Below are positions 23,001 to 30,798 of a stretch of 38,121 nt of DNA, piece after piece. The translations under genes were made by a program, and so were the position numbers. This DNA comes from Candidatus Yanofskybacteria bacterium RIFCSPLOWO2_01_FULL_39_28 (GTDB lineage: Bacteria > Patescibacteriota > Minisyncoccia > 2-02-FULL-40-12 > GWA2-44-9). Each line of letters opens with the position of its first letter. Position 1 is the first letter of the stretch. The stretch spans positions 1-38,121 of the forward strand of contig MGKE01000014.1 in NCBI GenBank assembly GCA_001794635.1, read 5' to 3'. The notes under the pieces are model-generated. The model was given only the letters and a program-made list of their open reading frames with translations, made no database searches and was not told the origin of the DNA.

Positions 23001-23213
23001 ATAACGACTAAGACCGGCAAACCCATGCTTTTCTCTCACGTAGAAGATTTAACTTCTAAAATAGAACTGGTGGTTTTTCCTAATGTTTACGACAAAAACC
23101 CAGAAGCATGGAAAGAAAACTCCATCGTCGTCGCCAGAGGCAAGGTTAATGACCGTGATGGCTCTCTTAAACTCTTGTGCGATGAGGTAAAGATTATTAA
23201 TGCAATAGCTTAA
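20016..23213 (+). CDS. dnaE: DNA polymerase III subunit alpha
   Basis: Replicative polymerase, 1065 residues. N-terminal PHP domain ([19 protein letters not shown]...[15 protein letters not shown]). Polymerase catalytic motif [12 protein letters not shown] near residue 395 and [54 protein letters not shown] further on. Near residue 914, QISLF fits a beta-clamp-binding motif. A C-terminal OB fold ([23 protein letters not shown]) ends the protein. Slightly shorter than the ~1160-residue E. coli enzyme. Confidence 0.97.
   Translation: [1065 protein letters not shown]
22751..22774. repeat. Perfect 24-bp palindrome in dnaE
   Basis: TGGCCAAATAAG followed by its exact reverse complement. It encodes NGQISLFGH, the predicted clamp-binding peptide. 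It could be an inserted repeat or chance constrained by codons. Confidence 0.5.
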
Positions 23214-23221
23214 AAACAAAA

Positions 23222-23237
23222 TCCGCCCGAAGGCGGA
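23222..23237. terminator. Convergent terminator between dnaE and the 131-aa gene
   Basis: TCCGCC-CGAA-GGCGGA with A/T runs on both sides, serving dnaE (plus) and the hypothetical gene (minus). Confidence 0.7.
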
Positions 23238-23246
23238 AAAAATGGC

Positions 23247-23642
23247 TTAAGCCAAAAGTTTTTCCTGAATGAAATCACCCATTGCTTTACTCATCATTTT
23301 TAGAACCAACACTTTTCTTTGGTCAGCAGACAAAGTATGACCATATTTAGTAGATGCCCCATAACAGAAATGATTGAAGATTCTCTGTGGATCAATTCCG
23401 GTAATAAAATAGTTTCTGATTCCATTATACAAGGATCTGCCTTCTTCTGTACCAAGAGCTGTTCCTAACAGAGTATCTCCGTCATCAGTAAACCTTGAAA
23501 GTAACCCGGGTTCTTCAACCATCGCTGTTTCTGGTCCACTCACAGACAATTCTTGCTTTGGAAAAGGACCACGCTCAAACAAAGCTCGTCCGCGTAAGGC
23601 TGAACCAGAAAAATAATCAAAGGGCTTTTTTGTTTGCGACAT
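23247..23642 (-). CDS. Hypothetical protein, 131 residues
   Basis: No family recognised. Soluble, no signal or membrane segment; a single cysteine; the C-terminal half is helical (ADQRKVLVLKMMSKAMGDFIQEKL). It has the best expression signals in the window: TTGACA-17-TAGGAT and a GGAGGAGGG ribosome-binding site 0-9 nt before the ATG. That suggests an abundant protein. Convergent with dnaE and divergent from thrS. Confidence 0.72.
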   Translation of the reverse strand: MSQTKKPFDYFSGSALRGRALFERGPFPKQELSVSGPETAMVEEPGLLSRFTDDGDTLLGTALGTEEGRSLYNGIRNYFITGIDPQRIFNHFCYGASTKYGHTLSADQRKVLVLKMMSKAMGDFIQEKLLA

Positions 23643-23667
23643 CCCTCCTCCTTAAAACTCGTCTTAT

Positions 23668-23696
23668 ATCCTAACAGATAGCACCATAATTGTCAA
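23668..23696 (-). promoter_or_regulatory. Strong promoter of the 131-aa hypothetical gene
   Basis: On the minus strand a consensus TTGACA (23691-23696), 17-bp spacer, TAGGAT (23668-23673), with a leader of about 20 nt containing the Shine-Dalgarno sequence. Confidence 0.7.
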
Positions 23697-23739
23697 GTCT
23701 TTTGGCTTTCGTCCTATTTTGATATTCTGAATTCATCTG

Positions 23740-25476
23740 ATGAATGAAAAACTTCAACATCTTCGTCACTCTCTAGCTCACCTTCTAGGCGCTGCAGTTT
23801 TAGAATTATATCCCGGTTCAAAACTAGCCATCGGTCCAGCTATTGATGGTGGTTTTTATTACGATATTAAAGTTTCGGGTAAAATTTCAGACGCGGACCT
23901 GCCGAGAATAGAAACAGAAATGCGAAAGATTTTAGAAAGCTGGAACAAGTTTGAAGAAATAAAAGAAACGGAAGAATCAGCCAAAAAACGCTACATTGGC
24001 AATCCCTATAAATTAGAGCTTCTTGAAGATCTAGCTACCAAAAAAGAGAAAATAACATCCTATCAATCCGGCCGTTTTGTTGACCTCTGCCGTGGCGGCC
24101 ATGTTAAAAGTGCTGCGGATATTAAACCTGATACTTTCAAACTCTCTCATGTTGCCGGCGCTTATTGGCGCGGAAATGAGGAAAACAAACAACTTACCCG
24201 CATTTACGGTTTTGCTTTTGAAACAAAAGAAAAACTAGACGCCCATGTTGTCATGCTTGAAGAAGCCAAAAAAAGAGACCACAAAAAATTGGGTCTTGAA
24301 TTAGATTTGTTTACTTTTTCTGATCTAGTTGGCGGAGGTTTGCCATTATTCACACCCAAAGGAACAATAATTAGAAATCTGTTGGATGATTATGTTTGGG
24401 AACTTAGAAAAAAATACGGTTATCAGCAAGTTGATATTCCACATATTACCAAAAGGGATTTATATGAAAAAAGTGGCCACTGGGACAAATTCAAAGATGA
24501 GCTGTTTCACATTAAAACCAGGGAGGACCACGAGTTTGCGATGAAACCAATGAACTGCCCTCACCATACCCAGATTTATGCCCGCAAGCCACATAGCTAC
24601 CGCGAATTGCCTCAAAGATATGCCAACACGACAAAAGTTTATCGTGATGAACAATCAGGAGAGTTGGCCGGTTTATCCCGTGTCCGCTCTATTACCCAAG
24701 ATGACGCCCATGTTTTTTGCCGCATATCTCAAGTTGAAGAAGAAATACAAAAAATCTGGGGTATCATTCACACCTTTTACAAATCCTTTGATTTTAATCT
24801 GGAGTTGCGTTTATCGCTGCGCGATACCCAAAACCTAGAAAAATATCTAGGCAACAAAGACCACTGGGATAAAGCTGAGGAAATTTTAAAGAAAATAGCC
24901 AAGACAAACAAAACTAAATACGAAGAAGCTCCTGGTGAAGCCGCTTTTTATGCTCCTAAATTGGATTTTATGGGTACTGATTCAATAGGCCGCCAGTGGC
25001 AGGTTGCAACAATTCAACTTGATGTTTATATGCCCGAGAGTTTTGACCTATATTGTATCAACGAAAAAGGCGAGAAGGAAAGAATAGTTATGATCCATGC
25101 TGCTATCATGGGTTCAATTGAACGATTCATGTCTGTCTTAATTGAACATTACGCCGGATCTTTTCCAGTTTGGCTCTCCCCTGTTCAAGCCGTAGTTTTA
25201 CCCATCACTGATCAGCAAAACAAATGGGCCGATAAAGTAGTTGAACAGTTGAAAAAAGCTGGTATCCGAGTTGAAATTAACAAAGATAATGAAACCCTGG
25301 GCAAAAAAATCCGTGAAGCAGAGAAACAAAAAATACCCTATATTTTAATAGTTGGTGAAAAAGAAGCTAAAGCCAAATCAGTCGCCGTCCGACAAAGAAG
25401 TAAGGGAAATATTGGCTTGATGAAAATAGATAAATTCATCAAACACACAGGAACAGAAGTGGCTGACAAAAAATAA
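23740..25476 (+). CDS. thrS: Threonyl-tRNA synthetase, TGS-less
   Basis: Class II synthetase, 578 residues. It begins directly with the second additional (editing-type) domain HSLAHLLGAAVLELYP and RFVDLCRGGHV; the N-terminal TGS domain of the ~640-residue form is missing. Catalytic core: MKPMNCPHH zinc cysteine, YRDEQSGELAGLSRVRSITQDDAHVFC, and AAIMGSIERFMSVLIEHYAG motif 3. Anticodon domain from about residue 478. The ATG lies in the palindrome ATTCATCTGATGAAT, and a weak TATTCT -10 box is 11 nt upstream. Confidence 0.96.
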   Translation: MNEKLQHLRHSLAHLLGAAVLELYPGSKLAIGPAIDGGFYYDIKVSGKISDADLPRIETEMRKILESWNKFEEIKETEESAKKRYIGNPYKLELLEDLATKKEKITSYQSGRFVDLCRGGHVKSAADIKPDTFKLSHVAGAYWRGNEENKQLTRIYGFAFETKEKLDAHVVMLEEAKKRDHKKLGLELDLFTFSDLVGGGLPLFTPKGTIIRNLLDDYVWELRKKYGYQQVDIPHITKRDLYEKSGHWDKFKDELFHIKTREDHEFAMKPMNCPHHTQIYARKPHSYRELPQRYANTTKVYRDEQSGELAGLSRVRSITQDDAHVFCRISQVEEEIQKIWGIIHTFYKSFDFNLELRLSLRDTQNLEKYLGNKDHWDKAEEILKKIAKTNKTKYEEAPGEAAFYAPKLDFMGTDSIGRQWQVATIQLDVYMPESFDLYCINEKGEKERIVMIHAAIMGSIERFMSVLIEHYAGSFPVWLSPVQAVVLPITDQQNKWADKVVEQLKKAGIRVEINKDNETLGKKIREAEKQKIPYILIVGEKEAKAKSVAVRQRSKGNIGLMKIDKFIKHTGTEVADKK

Positions 25477-25532
25477 ATCCCCACACTCATACATGAGTTT
25501 GGGGATAAACTTCCGATGATTATTGGAAGTTT
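25477..25532 (+). terminator. Two tandem hairpins after thrS
   Basis: Hairpin 1 pairs ATCCCCA...TGGGGAT and ACTCAT/ATGAGT (25477-25506), starting at the base after the stop. Hairpin 2 pairs AAACTTCC with GGAAGTTT (25507-25532) and is followed by a T-rich run, making it the likelier terminator. It overlaps the end of the convergent membrane-protein gene. Confidence 0.65.
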
Positions 25533-26137
25533 TTATTTATTTCTCTAAGCTTATTTTTTATCTTAGGCGAAATAAATTTGTAAGCTTTTACGATTGCAAA
25601 TGCAGTAATTAATGAATAAAACCACCAGCCAAGAATATTAGCCAAAAGAACAAAGCAAGCTATCTTGGTTATATTACCCAAAAAAAGTCCGACTAGACCT
25701 AGGTAAGACCTGTTCGCGTAAAAAATAAGCAGTCCCAGAAGCCAAGTACCTATTCCGACACCCAGAAAAAACATTGTTGCAAAACCTTCTCGTTTGCCGT
25801 TTTTGTTGAGATCCTCCAAGCGCTTGCTCTTGCTTTGCTCTAGCAACATTTCAACCAATATTTTAACCAGTTTTCTAAAAACCCTACCAGCACCACGAAC
25901 TAAAGCATCATCATAAAACTCTTTAAGTTTAGGGTTCTCTTTTATTAACTTGCCCAACCACCAAAAAAACCAGGCATAATAGGCAAGCTCAAGATTACCC
26001 AACACCTCACATAGATAAAGGAGATACCAACCCCTTATCCCGTTGGCAATAAATGTCGGTATAAGGATAAATTCAACATTGTTATAGGCAACAAAGGTTG
26101 TAGTTAAAAAGGGCCATAATTTAAGCCATTTCAGCAC
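25520..26137 (-). CDS. Hypothetical membrane protein, 205 residues
   Basis: Not recognised as a known family. Hydrophobic segments near residues 8-32, 38-62, 122-142 and 145-185 predict about four to five membrane spans. A charged middle region (KENPKLKEFYDDALVRGAGRVFRKLVKILVEMLLEQSKSKRLEDL) should lie on one side of the membrane. Basic C-terminal tail. Convergent with thrS and divergent from miaA. Confidence 0.72.
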   Translation of the reverse strand: MLKWLKLWPFLTTTFVAYNNVEFILIPTFIANGIRGWYLLYLCEVLGNLELAYYAWFFWWLGKLIKENPKLKEFYDDALVRGAGRVFRKLVKILVEMLLEQSKSKRLEDLNKNGKREGFATMFFLGVGIGTWLLGLLIFYANRSYLGLVGLFLGNITKIACFVLLANILGWWFYSLITAFAIVKAYKFISPKIKNKLREINKNFQ

Positions 26138-26176
26138 ATTTACAGCCCACCTTTAAAAGAACGTAATAATGTGATA

Positions 26177-26182
26177 TATAAT
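26177..26182 (+). promoter_or_regulatory. miaA -10 box
   Basis: TATAAT, 8 nt before the ATG. No clear -35 box. Spacing again predicts a leaderless mRNA. Confidence 0.45.
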
Positions 26183-26190
26183 ATCAAAAA

Positions 26191-27132
26191 ATGACCAAAG
26201 TGTCATCTGCTAGCCGATGGACAAAAATTATTGTAATTGTTGGTCCAACCGCTTCAGGTAAATCTGATCTGGCTATTAAATTAGCTCGTAAATACCACGG
26301 TGAAATTATTTCAGCCGATTCAAGGCAGGTTTATCTCGGAATGAATATTGGAACAGGTAAGGTTACAAAAAAAGAACAAAAAATAGTAAAGCACTATCTA
26401 TTAGATGCAGTCAGTCCAAAAAAGCAATTTACTGCTGATGCTTTTAAAAAACTAGGAGAAAAAGCCAGCCAAGAAATAACTGCCAAGCACAAAATTCCTA
26501 TTATTGTCGGTGGGACTGGATTTTACATTGATATCCTCCTTGACCGAATGGCTGTAGCCGAAGTTCCACCCAACAAAAATATCCGTACGAAACTTGAGAA
26601 ACAATCTGCGGAACAACTTTTTAAACAGCTCCAAAAACTTGACCCCAGACGAGCTAAGAATATTGATAAACACAACAAGCGTCGCCTGGTAAGATCTTTA
26701 GAAATAGTTCTGATTACTGGAAAACTGGTCCCGCCGAAACAAACTTACAACATACAACACACAACTTACAACATACTATGGATAGGGCTAAGATCAAAAA
26801 ACTTAGAAAAAAGAATAAAGATTCGCCTAGATAAAAGGCTAAGTCAAGGAATGATAAGAGAAGTTGAGAGATTGCACCAACAAGGAGTAAGCTGGAAACG
26901 GCTTGATGATTTCGGTTTAGAATATAGATGGATATCACGATACCTTCAGAAAGTAGGAAGTAGAAAGTTGAAAGTAGAAAGGTTTAAAGACTCGGAATAT
27001 TATAAGGAATTATTAAGAGATATAGTGAGATACTCAAAACGCCAGATGACCTGGTTTAAGAGAAACAAGGAGATAACCTGGATCAAAAACGAAAGAGAGG
27101 CAACAAAATTAGTAAAACACTTTGTCTTATAA
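26191..27132 (+). CDS. miaA: tRNA dimethylallyltransferase with repeat-derived inserts
   Basis: Adds the isopentenyl group to A37 of tRNAs reading U-starting codons, which would include the tRNA-Leu(CAA) here. P-loop IVGPTASGKSDLA, EIISADSRQVY, PIIVGGTGFYID and NKRRLVRSLEI are intact. Two stretches look repeat-derived: QTYNIQHTTYNIL (26742-26776, a 14-nt direct repeat with a 21-nt period) and GSRKLKVERF (26949-26983). Both keep the frame and lie outside the catalytic motifs. 313 residues. Confidence 0.94.
   Translation: MTKVSSASRWTKIIVIVGPTASGKSDLAIKLARKYHGEIISADSRQVYLGMNIGTGKVTKKEQKIVKHYLLDAVSPKKQFTADAFKKLGEKASQEITAKHKIPIIVGGTGFYIDILLDRMAVAEVPPNKNIRTKLEKQSAEQLFKQLQKLDPRRAKNIDKHNKRRLVRSLEIVLITGKLVPPKQTYNIQHTTYNILWIGLRSKNLEKRIKIRLDKRLSQGMIREVERLHQQGVSWKRLDDFGLEYRWISRYLQKVGSRKLKVERFKDSEYYKELLRDIVRYSKRQMTWFKRNKEITWIKNEREATKLVKHFVL
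26742..26776 (+). repeat. In-frame direct repeat in miaA
   Basis: AACTTACAACATAC occurs at 26742-26755 and 26763-26776; the 21-nt period keeps the frame and encodes TYNIQHTTYNI. Confidence 0.6.
26949..26983 (+). repeat. In-frame purine-rich repeat in miaA
   Basis: Iterated AGAAAGT/GGAAGT/GAAAGT units encode KVGSRKLKVER. Purine-rich repeats of this kind usually belong to a dispersed family. Confidence 0.45.
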
Positions 27133-27158
27133 TTACGCATATGTGTAATTATAAGACA
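27123..27158. terminator. Long hairpin at the miaA stop
   Basis: Perfect 14-bp arms TGTCTTATAATTAC/GTAATTATAAGACA around an 8-nt loop; the miaA TAA lies in the 5' arm. There is no good T-run after it, so it may protect the mRNA end or serve both converging genes. Confidence 0.55.
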
Positions 27159-27181
27159 ATAAAAATACGCTCAAATTAATT

Positions 27182-27400
27182 TTATTTTTTCTCAGCTGAA
27201 TCAGACGGACCAAGAATATCTGTGTCGGAAGGTTCTTTCCTTTGTCCAATTTCTTTTAATCTTTCCCTCTCTCGTTCCTTTGCTTGCTGACGCCTTTCTT
27301 CTGCTAATTCACGTTCAATCTGCTCCCTTTGATGAAACGGCTTCTGTCCCCTAACTACTTCCCTAAATCCAACTAATTTTGTAAATAATTTCTTGATCAT
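27182..27400 (-). CDS. Small charged coiled-coil protein
   Basis: A 72-residue hypothetical. After a basic N-terminus (MIKKLFTKLVGFREVVRGQKP), residues ~22-55 are almost entirely Glu, Arg, Lys and Gln, which predicts a long helix or coiled coil; a polar tail follows. It begins 6 nt after the gatB stop, so it is probably translated from the gatB mRNA. Function unknown. Confidence 0.6.
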   Translation of the reverse strand: MIKKLFTKLVGFREVVRGQKPFHQREQIERELAEERRQQAKERERERLKEIGQRKEPSDTDILGPSDSAEKK

Positions 27401-27406
27401 CTGTTT

Positions 27407-28960
27407 TTATTTTAACACTTCTTTGAGTAACCCTTCAACTACCTGTGGATTTGCCTTGCCCTTTGTTTCTTTCATTACCATGCCAATCAAAAATTTAAGA
27501 GAAACCTCTTTGCCAGCTTTAAAATCTTCCACTGCTTTCTGGTTATCAGCAATAACCTTAGCAACCGCTAAATTAAGCTCCTCAACATTGGAAACCTGTT
27601 CCAAGTTTTTTTCTTTTATAATTTCACCGGGCTTTTTACCAGTAAAAAACATCTCTTTAATTACCAGTTGAGCCCCAGATGACGACACCTCGCCATGAAA
27701 TATTCTTACAACCAAATCAGCAAACACATCAGGAGTGACTTTGGTATCGTCTGGTTCAGCTGAAACTTCATCACACATTCTCTTAAATTCAGTAATTAAA
27801 TAGTTAGCAGCGAGTTTAAACAATTTATCTTGACGCCCTACTTCCGGTTTTTTAAGATGGTCCAGTTTGTCAAAAGACAGAAGCTCACTAGCTACATGCT
27901 CGTAATAATCGCCCAGCGACTTATTGATTACGAATATTTCTATGTCATATTCGGGTAAATTGTATTGTTTCTTGAATCTTTCTCTTCTTTGTTGAGGTAA
28001 TTCTAATAATTCTGACTTTATTTCTTCAACAGAAAATAGTGTCGGTGGCCCGCCCGCTGCGGGCGAGGCTCGCCCATTCGCAATGCGAATGGGCGGCAAA
28101 TCCGGTTCTGGAAAATACCTATAATCATGGGATTCTTCTTTTGAACGCTGGCTGAAAGTTTGTTTTTTAAACTCATCCCAGCCGCGAGTTTCTTGCTTCA
28201 CTTTCTCCCCCGCTTCAAGCAATTCTGTTTGTCTTTTTATTTCATAGTCTACCGCATCAGAAGCAAATTTGATGGAATTGATGTTTTTGATCTCAACCTT
28301 TGTTCCAAATGCCGTAGGCATTTGTCCTGAGCCTGTCGAAGGACTCAACGAAATATTAACTTCCACCCTCATTTGGCCTTTTTCCATATCAGCATCTGAA
28401 ACGCCGAGATAACGCCATATTAATTGGAGTTCACTGGCAAAATCTCTGACTTCCTGTCCAGTTTCAAAATCCGGCTCGGTAACAAGTTCCATCAACGGCA
28501 CTCCGGCTCGGTTGTAATCAACCAGAGAAGCTTCGTTTTTTGGATCATGGTAAAGACGACCAGCATCTTCTTCAAGATGTATTCGCGTGATTCTTATTTT
28601 CTTTTTTCTAGATTCTAGATTCAAGATTCTAGATTCTATTTCCAACCATCCTTCATAACATAGTGGCTTCTGATACTGAGATATCTGATAGCCCTTTGGC
28701 AAGTCTGGATAAAAATAATTTTTCCTTTCAAAAAAAGTATCTTCGGCTATTTTGCAATTCAAAGCTAGTCCGGCCATTATAACTTTCTTAACCGCTTCTT
28801 GATTAATTACAGGGAGAGTTCCCGGATGACCCATGCAGATCGGACAAACATTAATATTGGGGTGTTTCTCGTCCGGATCATTCAAAGAATCACAAAACAT
28901 TTTGGTTCTGGTTTTGAGTTCAGCATGAATTTCTAAACCAATGATGGGCTTATGTGGCAT
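27407..28960 (-). CDS. gatB: Asp/Glu-tRNA amidotransferase subunit B with three repeat-derived inserts
   Basis: GatB phosphorylates mischarged Glu-tRNAGln or Asp-tRNAAsn for amidation. Signatures: IIGLEIHAELKTRTKMFC, CPICMGHPGTLPVIN, FERKNYFYPDLPKGYQISQ, RIHLEEDAGRLYHD, VDYNRAGVPLMELVTEPD, and the C-terminal YqeY-like FLIGMVMKETKGKANP. At 517 residues it is ~40 longer than usual. The surplus matches three inserts: ESRILNLESRKK (28607-28637), SPSTGSGQMPTAF (28307-28344) and NGRASPAAGGPP (28051-28095). No gatA or gatC is in view. Confidence 0.95.
   Translation of the reverse strand: MPHKPIIGLEIHAELKTRTKMFCDSLNDPDEKHPNINVCPICMGHPGTLPVINQEAVKKVIMAGLALNCKIAEDTFFERKNYFYPDLPKGYQISQYQKPLCYEGWLEIESRILNLESRKKKIRITRIHLEEDAGRLYHDPKNEASLVDYNRAGVPLMELVTEPDFETGQEVRDFASELQLIWRYLGVSDADMEKGQMRVEVNISLSPSTGSGQMPTAFGTKVEIKNINSIKFASDAVDYEIKRQTELLEAGEKVKQETRGWDEFKKQTFSQRSKEESHDYRYFPEPDLPPIRIANGRASPAAGGPPTLFSVEEIKSELLELPQQRRERFKKQYNLPEYDIEIFVINKSLGDYYEHVASELLSFDKLDHLKKPEVGRQDKLFKLAANYLITEFKRMCDEVSAEPDDTKVTPDVFADLVVRIFHGEVSSSGAQLVIKEMFFTGKKPGEIIKEKNLEQVSNVEELNLAVAKVIADNQKAVEDFKAGKEVSLKFLIGMVMKETKGKANPQVVEGLLKEVLK
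28051..28095. repeat. Double-hairpin repeat in gatB
   Basis: Hairpin CGCCCGC-T-GCGGGCG, then core GCGAGGCTCGC, then a hairpin with arms CGCCCATTCGCA/TGCGAATGGGCG and a 1-nt centre. Same layout and core as the nusB insert, different hairpin sequences. It encodes NGRASPAAGG in frame. Confidence 0.65.
28307..28344. repeat. SPSTGSGQ-type repeat in gatB
   Basis: Hairpin AAATGCC-GTA-GGCATTT followed by GTCCT-GAGCCTGTCGA-AGGAC. About 39 nt, in frame, encoding SPSTGSGQMPTAF. Core GAGCCTGTCGA shared with 12084-12100 and the apex at 11361-11381. Confidence 0.65.
28607..28637. repeat. TCTAGATTC repeat in gatB
   Basis: Iterated AGATTCTAGATTC units with overlapping TCTAGA palindromes, in frame, encoding ESRILNLESR between conserved GatB blocks. 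Confidence 0.55.
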
Positions 28961-28996
28961 AATATAAGAATTTTATCACGATTTTAGGTAATAAAA

Positions 28997-29013
28997 AAGC
29001 CCGTTAAGGGCTT
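28997..29013. terminator. Terminator between thyX-like gene and gatB
   Basis: AAGCCC-GTTAA-GGGCTT with A/T runs on both sides. It ends the thyX-like transcript on the minus strand; its arm includes the stop codon. Confidence 0.75.
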
Positions 29014-30727
29014 ATTTTTTAGGAATAGCTTTAGGACCTCTGGCAAAAACATATTCCCATGTCGTGTCAGCACGGGATATTCTTTCCCACCAAGGATATT
29101 CATAACGCAAAAATTCTTCTGTTCTCAAGACCACCTTTCTAACTTCTTCATTGACTCCCCATTTGGTTCTCTGCCAATTTACAAATTCCCACTCTCTTAA
29201 GTTTGCGCCAACAATGTAAGGCACAAAGTTGCCGACCATATAGGCATATTGGGCTAGCATGCGGAAACCGTACATAGAAGTAGTCAGGTCAGAATCACAT
29301 AAAAATCTTTCACAGAGATGCAACTCTGAATATTTTTCTATAAATTCTTGAGGCATATCTGGCGGCAAATACATGCCCAGATTAGGAGTAACCCATCCCC
29401 GTTTATGAGTACAAAATCCCATTCTCTGAAGGTCACGCCAGCTTCTGAAACTCATCAATCCGGAAAAAATACCGCTAGCATGCTCAAACCAATCAGGAAG
29501 CTTTTCATAACTCTCATGACCGGAGTTTCTTTTTCCGAGATCGTTAAATAAATTTCTGGCTTCCAAAAATGTTGCGTCAATATTTGCTCCTGACATTTTG
29601 ATAATTGATTCCAGAGCTAATGCATTGGGCACAAGATAATCTCTTTTTACAAAGACGTCCGGCCTTATCTCCTGACTAGAATTAGGATAATCCCTGATCC
29701 AGAATTGATACTGTATATGATCTGTAGCTCCAGGCATATAGTGGTTGCCTAATAAGATTCTGTTTCCAACTTTTTTGGCTTCCTCAATAATTTCAAAAGC
29801 TAAGGCCGCACATTCTGGATTCGCATCAGCAATTAAGTGCCTGACAACGCTCTGATAGGCCTCCCCCATCATTGAAACACCAAGAGATGTTAATGTGGAG
29901 CAGGGCAGTAAATTACCCAAACTATCGCAAACCTTACCGGTAATAGCCGCTTTGGAAGGATCTAGGTGGGCAAACTCTCTCTCAAAGTGAACTACGCATA
30001 CAGGGTATAAATCTTCATAAGCACCCATACATGCCATTGCGTGTTTTTCTATAGACTCCGCCTTTCTGTAATATGAAGTAAAGAACCTCCACGCCGGATA
30101 TAGCTCTTTTGCTCTCATATCAACAAACCTCGTAGAGAGCTCTATATACCCAGCACCAGGACGAGCCCACTCAACGGTTTTAGCAGCTAATATAGAAATA
30201 TTCTCCAAGGCTAAATGAACTATGCCCATTCTAGCAATTGAATTATGGCCATAGGCATCTAGAAACTTAGTTAAAAATTCCTTAATCTTTTGAATGGTAA
30301 CAACCGAACCGTAATAGCCAAGAGAGAAACCCATCCCCATGAGTTTTTCTAATTCCTCAACAGGAATATCAACTATCCGCACTCCTGGCCTATTTTCTAC
30401 TTCGCCATACTCTTTCAAAAATCCTTCGGGATCAGTAAATATTTTTCCGATTATCGGAATATTGGTAACAAAATCATCAAGAAAAAGGCCCCTAAGACCC
30501 CTTGGATTTTTAATTCGGGAATATCTAGCAAGAAGTGTGGTGACTAGTTCTTCCGGCAAACCATAAATGAAGTAGGTATTTTTGTCTGTGTTACTAAAAA
30601 CTCTACCTAAAATTCTCTTCTCTCTTTCGGTAAATATTGGCACCAGAGCTTCTCTGCGAATTTGGATAGCTAAATCTAACTGTTCCCGAAATTCATCTGG
30701 AAAATTATCCATCGTAATCATCCTCAT
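29012..30727 (-). CDS. Tandem ThyX-like flavin-dependent thymidylate synthase family protein
   Basis: A 571-residue protein that I read as two ThyX-like domains. The first has YGHNSIARMGIVHLALEN (H161) and EWARPGAGYIELSTRF (187-201), which aligns with the ThyX W-x-RHRxxSxNExSxRY motif but has RPG for RHR. The second, from about residue 250, has GHESYEKLPDWFEHA and FRSWRDLQRMGFCTHKRG, where RDLQRHR is expected. The flavin/dUMP motif is thus degenerate in both. Neighbouring dcd and tmk argue for dTMP synthesis, but activity is uncertain. Own terminator. Confidence 0.75.
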   Translation of the reverse strand: MRMITMDNFPDEFREQLDLAIQIRREALVPIFTEREKRILGRVFSNTDKNTYFIYGLPEELVTTLLARYSRIKNPRGLRGLFLDDFVTNIPIIGKIFTDPEGFLKEYGEVENRPGVRIVDIPVEELEKLMGMGFSLGYYGSVVTIQKIKEFLTKFLDAYGHNSIARMGIVHLALENISILAAKTVEWARPGAGYIELSTRFVDMRAKELYPAWRFFTSYYRKAESIEKHAMACMGAYEDLYPVCVVHFEREFAHLDPSKAAITGKVCDSLGNLLPCSTLTSLGVSMMGEAYQSVVRHLIADANPECAALAFEIIEEAKKVGNRILLGNHYMPGATDHIQYQFWIRDYPNSSQEIRPDVFVKRDYLVPNALALESIIKMSGANIDATFLEARNLFNDLGKRNSGHESYEKLPDWFEHASGIFSGLMSFRSWRDLQRMGFCTHKRGWVTPNLGMYLPPDMPQEFIEKYSELHLCERFLCDSDLTTSMYGFRMLAQYAYMVGNFVPYIVGANLREWEFVNWQRTKWGVNEEVRKVVLRTEEFLRYEYPWWERISRADTTWEYVFARGPKAIPKK

Positions 30728-30774
30728 TTTTAAAGTTCGGATTATGAGATACTACCAAAAATCAAAAAAATAAA

Positions 30775-30792
30775 AAAGCCCGTTTGGGCTTT
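30775..30792 (-). terminator. dcd terminator
   Basis: AAAGCCC-GTTT-GGGCTTT; on the minus strand the hairpin is followed by a run of T. Confidence 0.75.
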
Positions 30793-30798
30793 GTGAAC

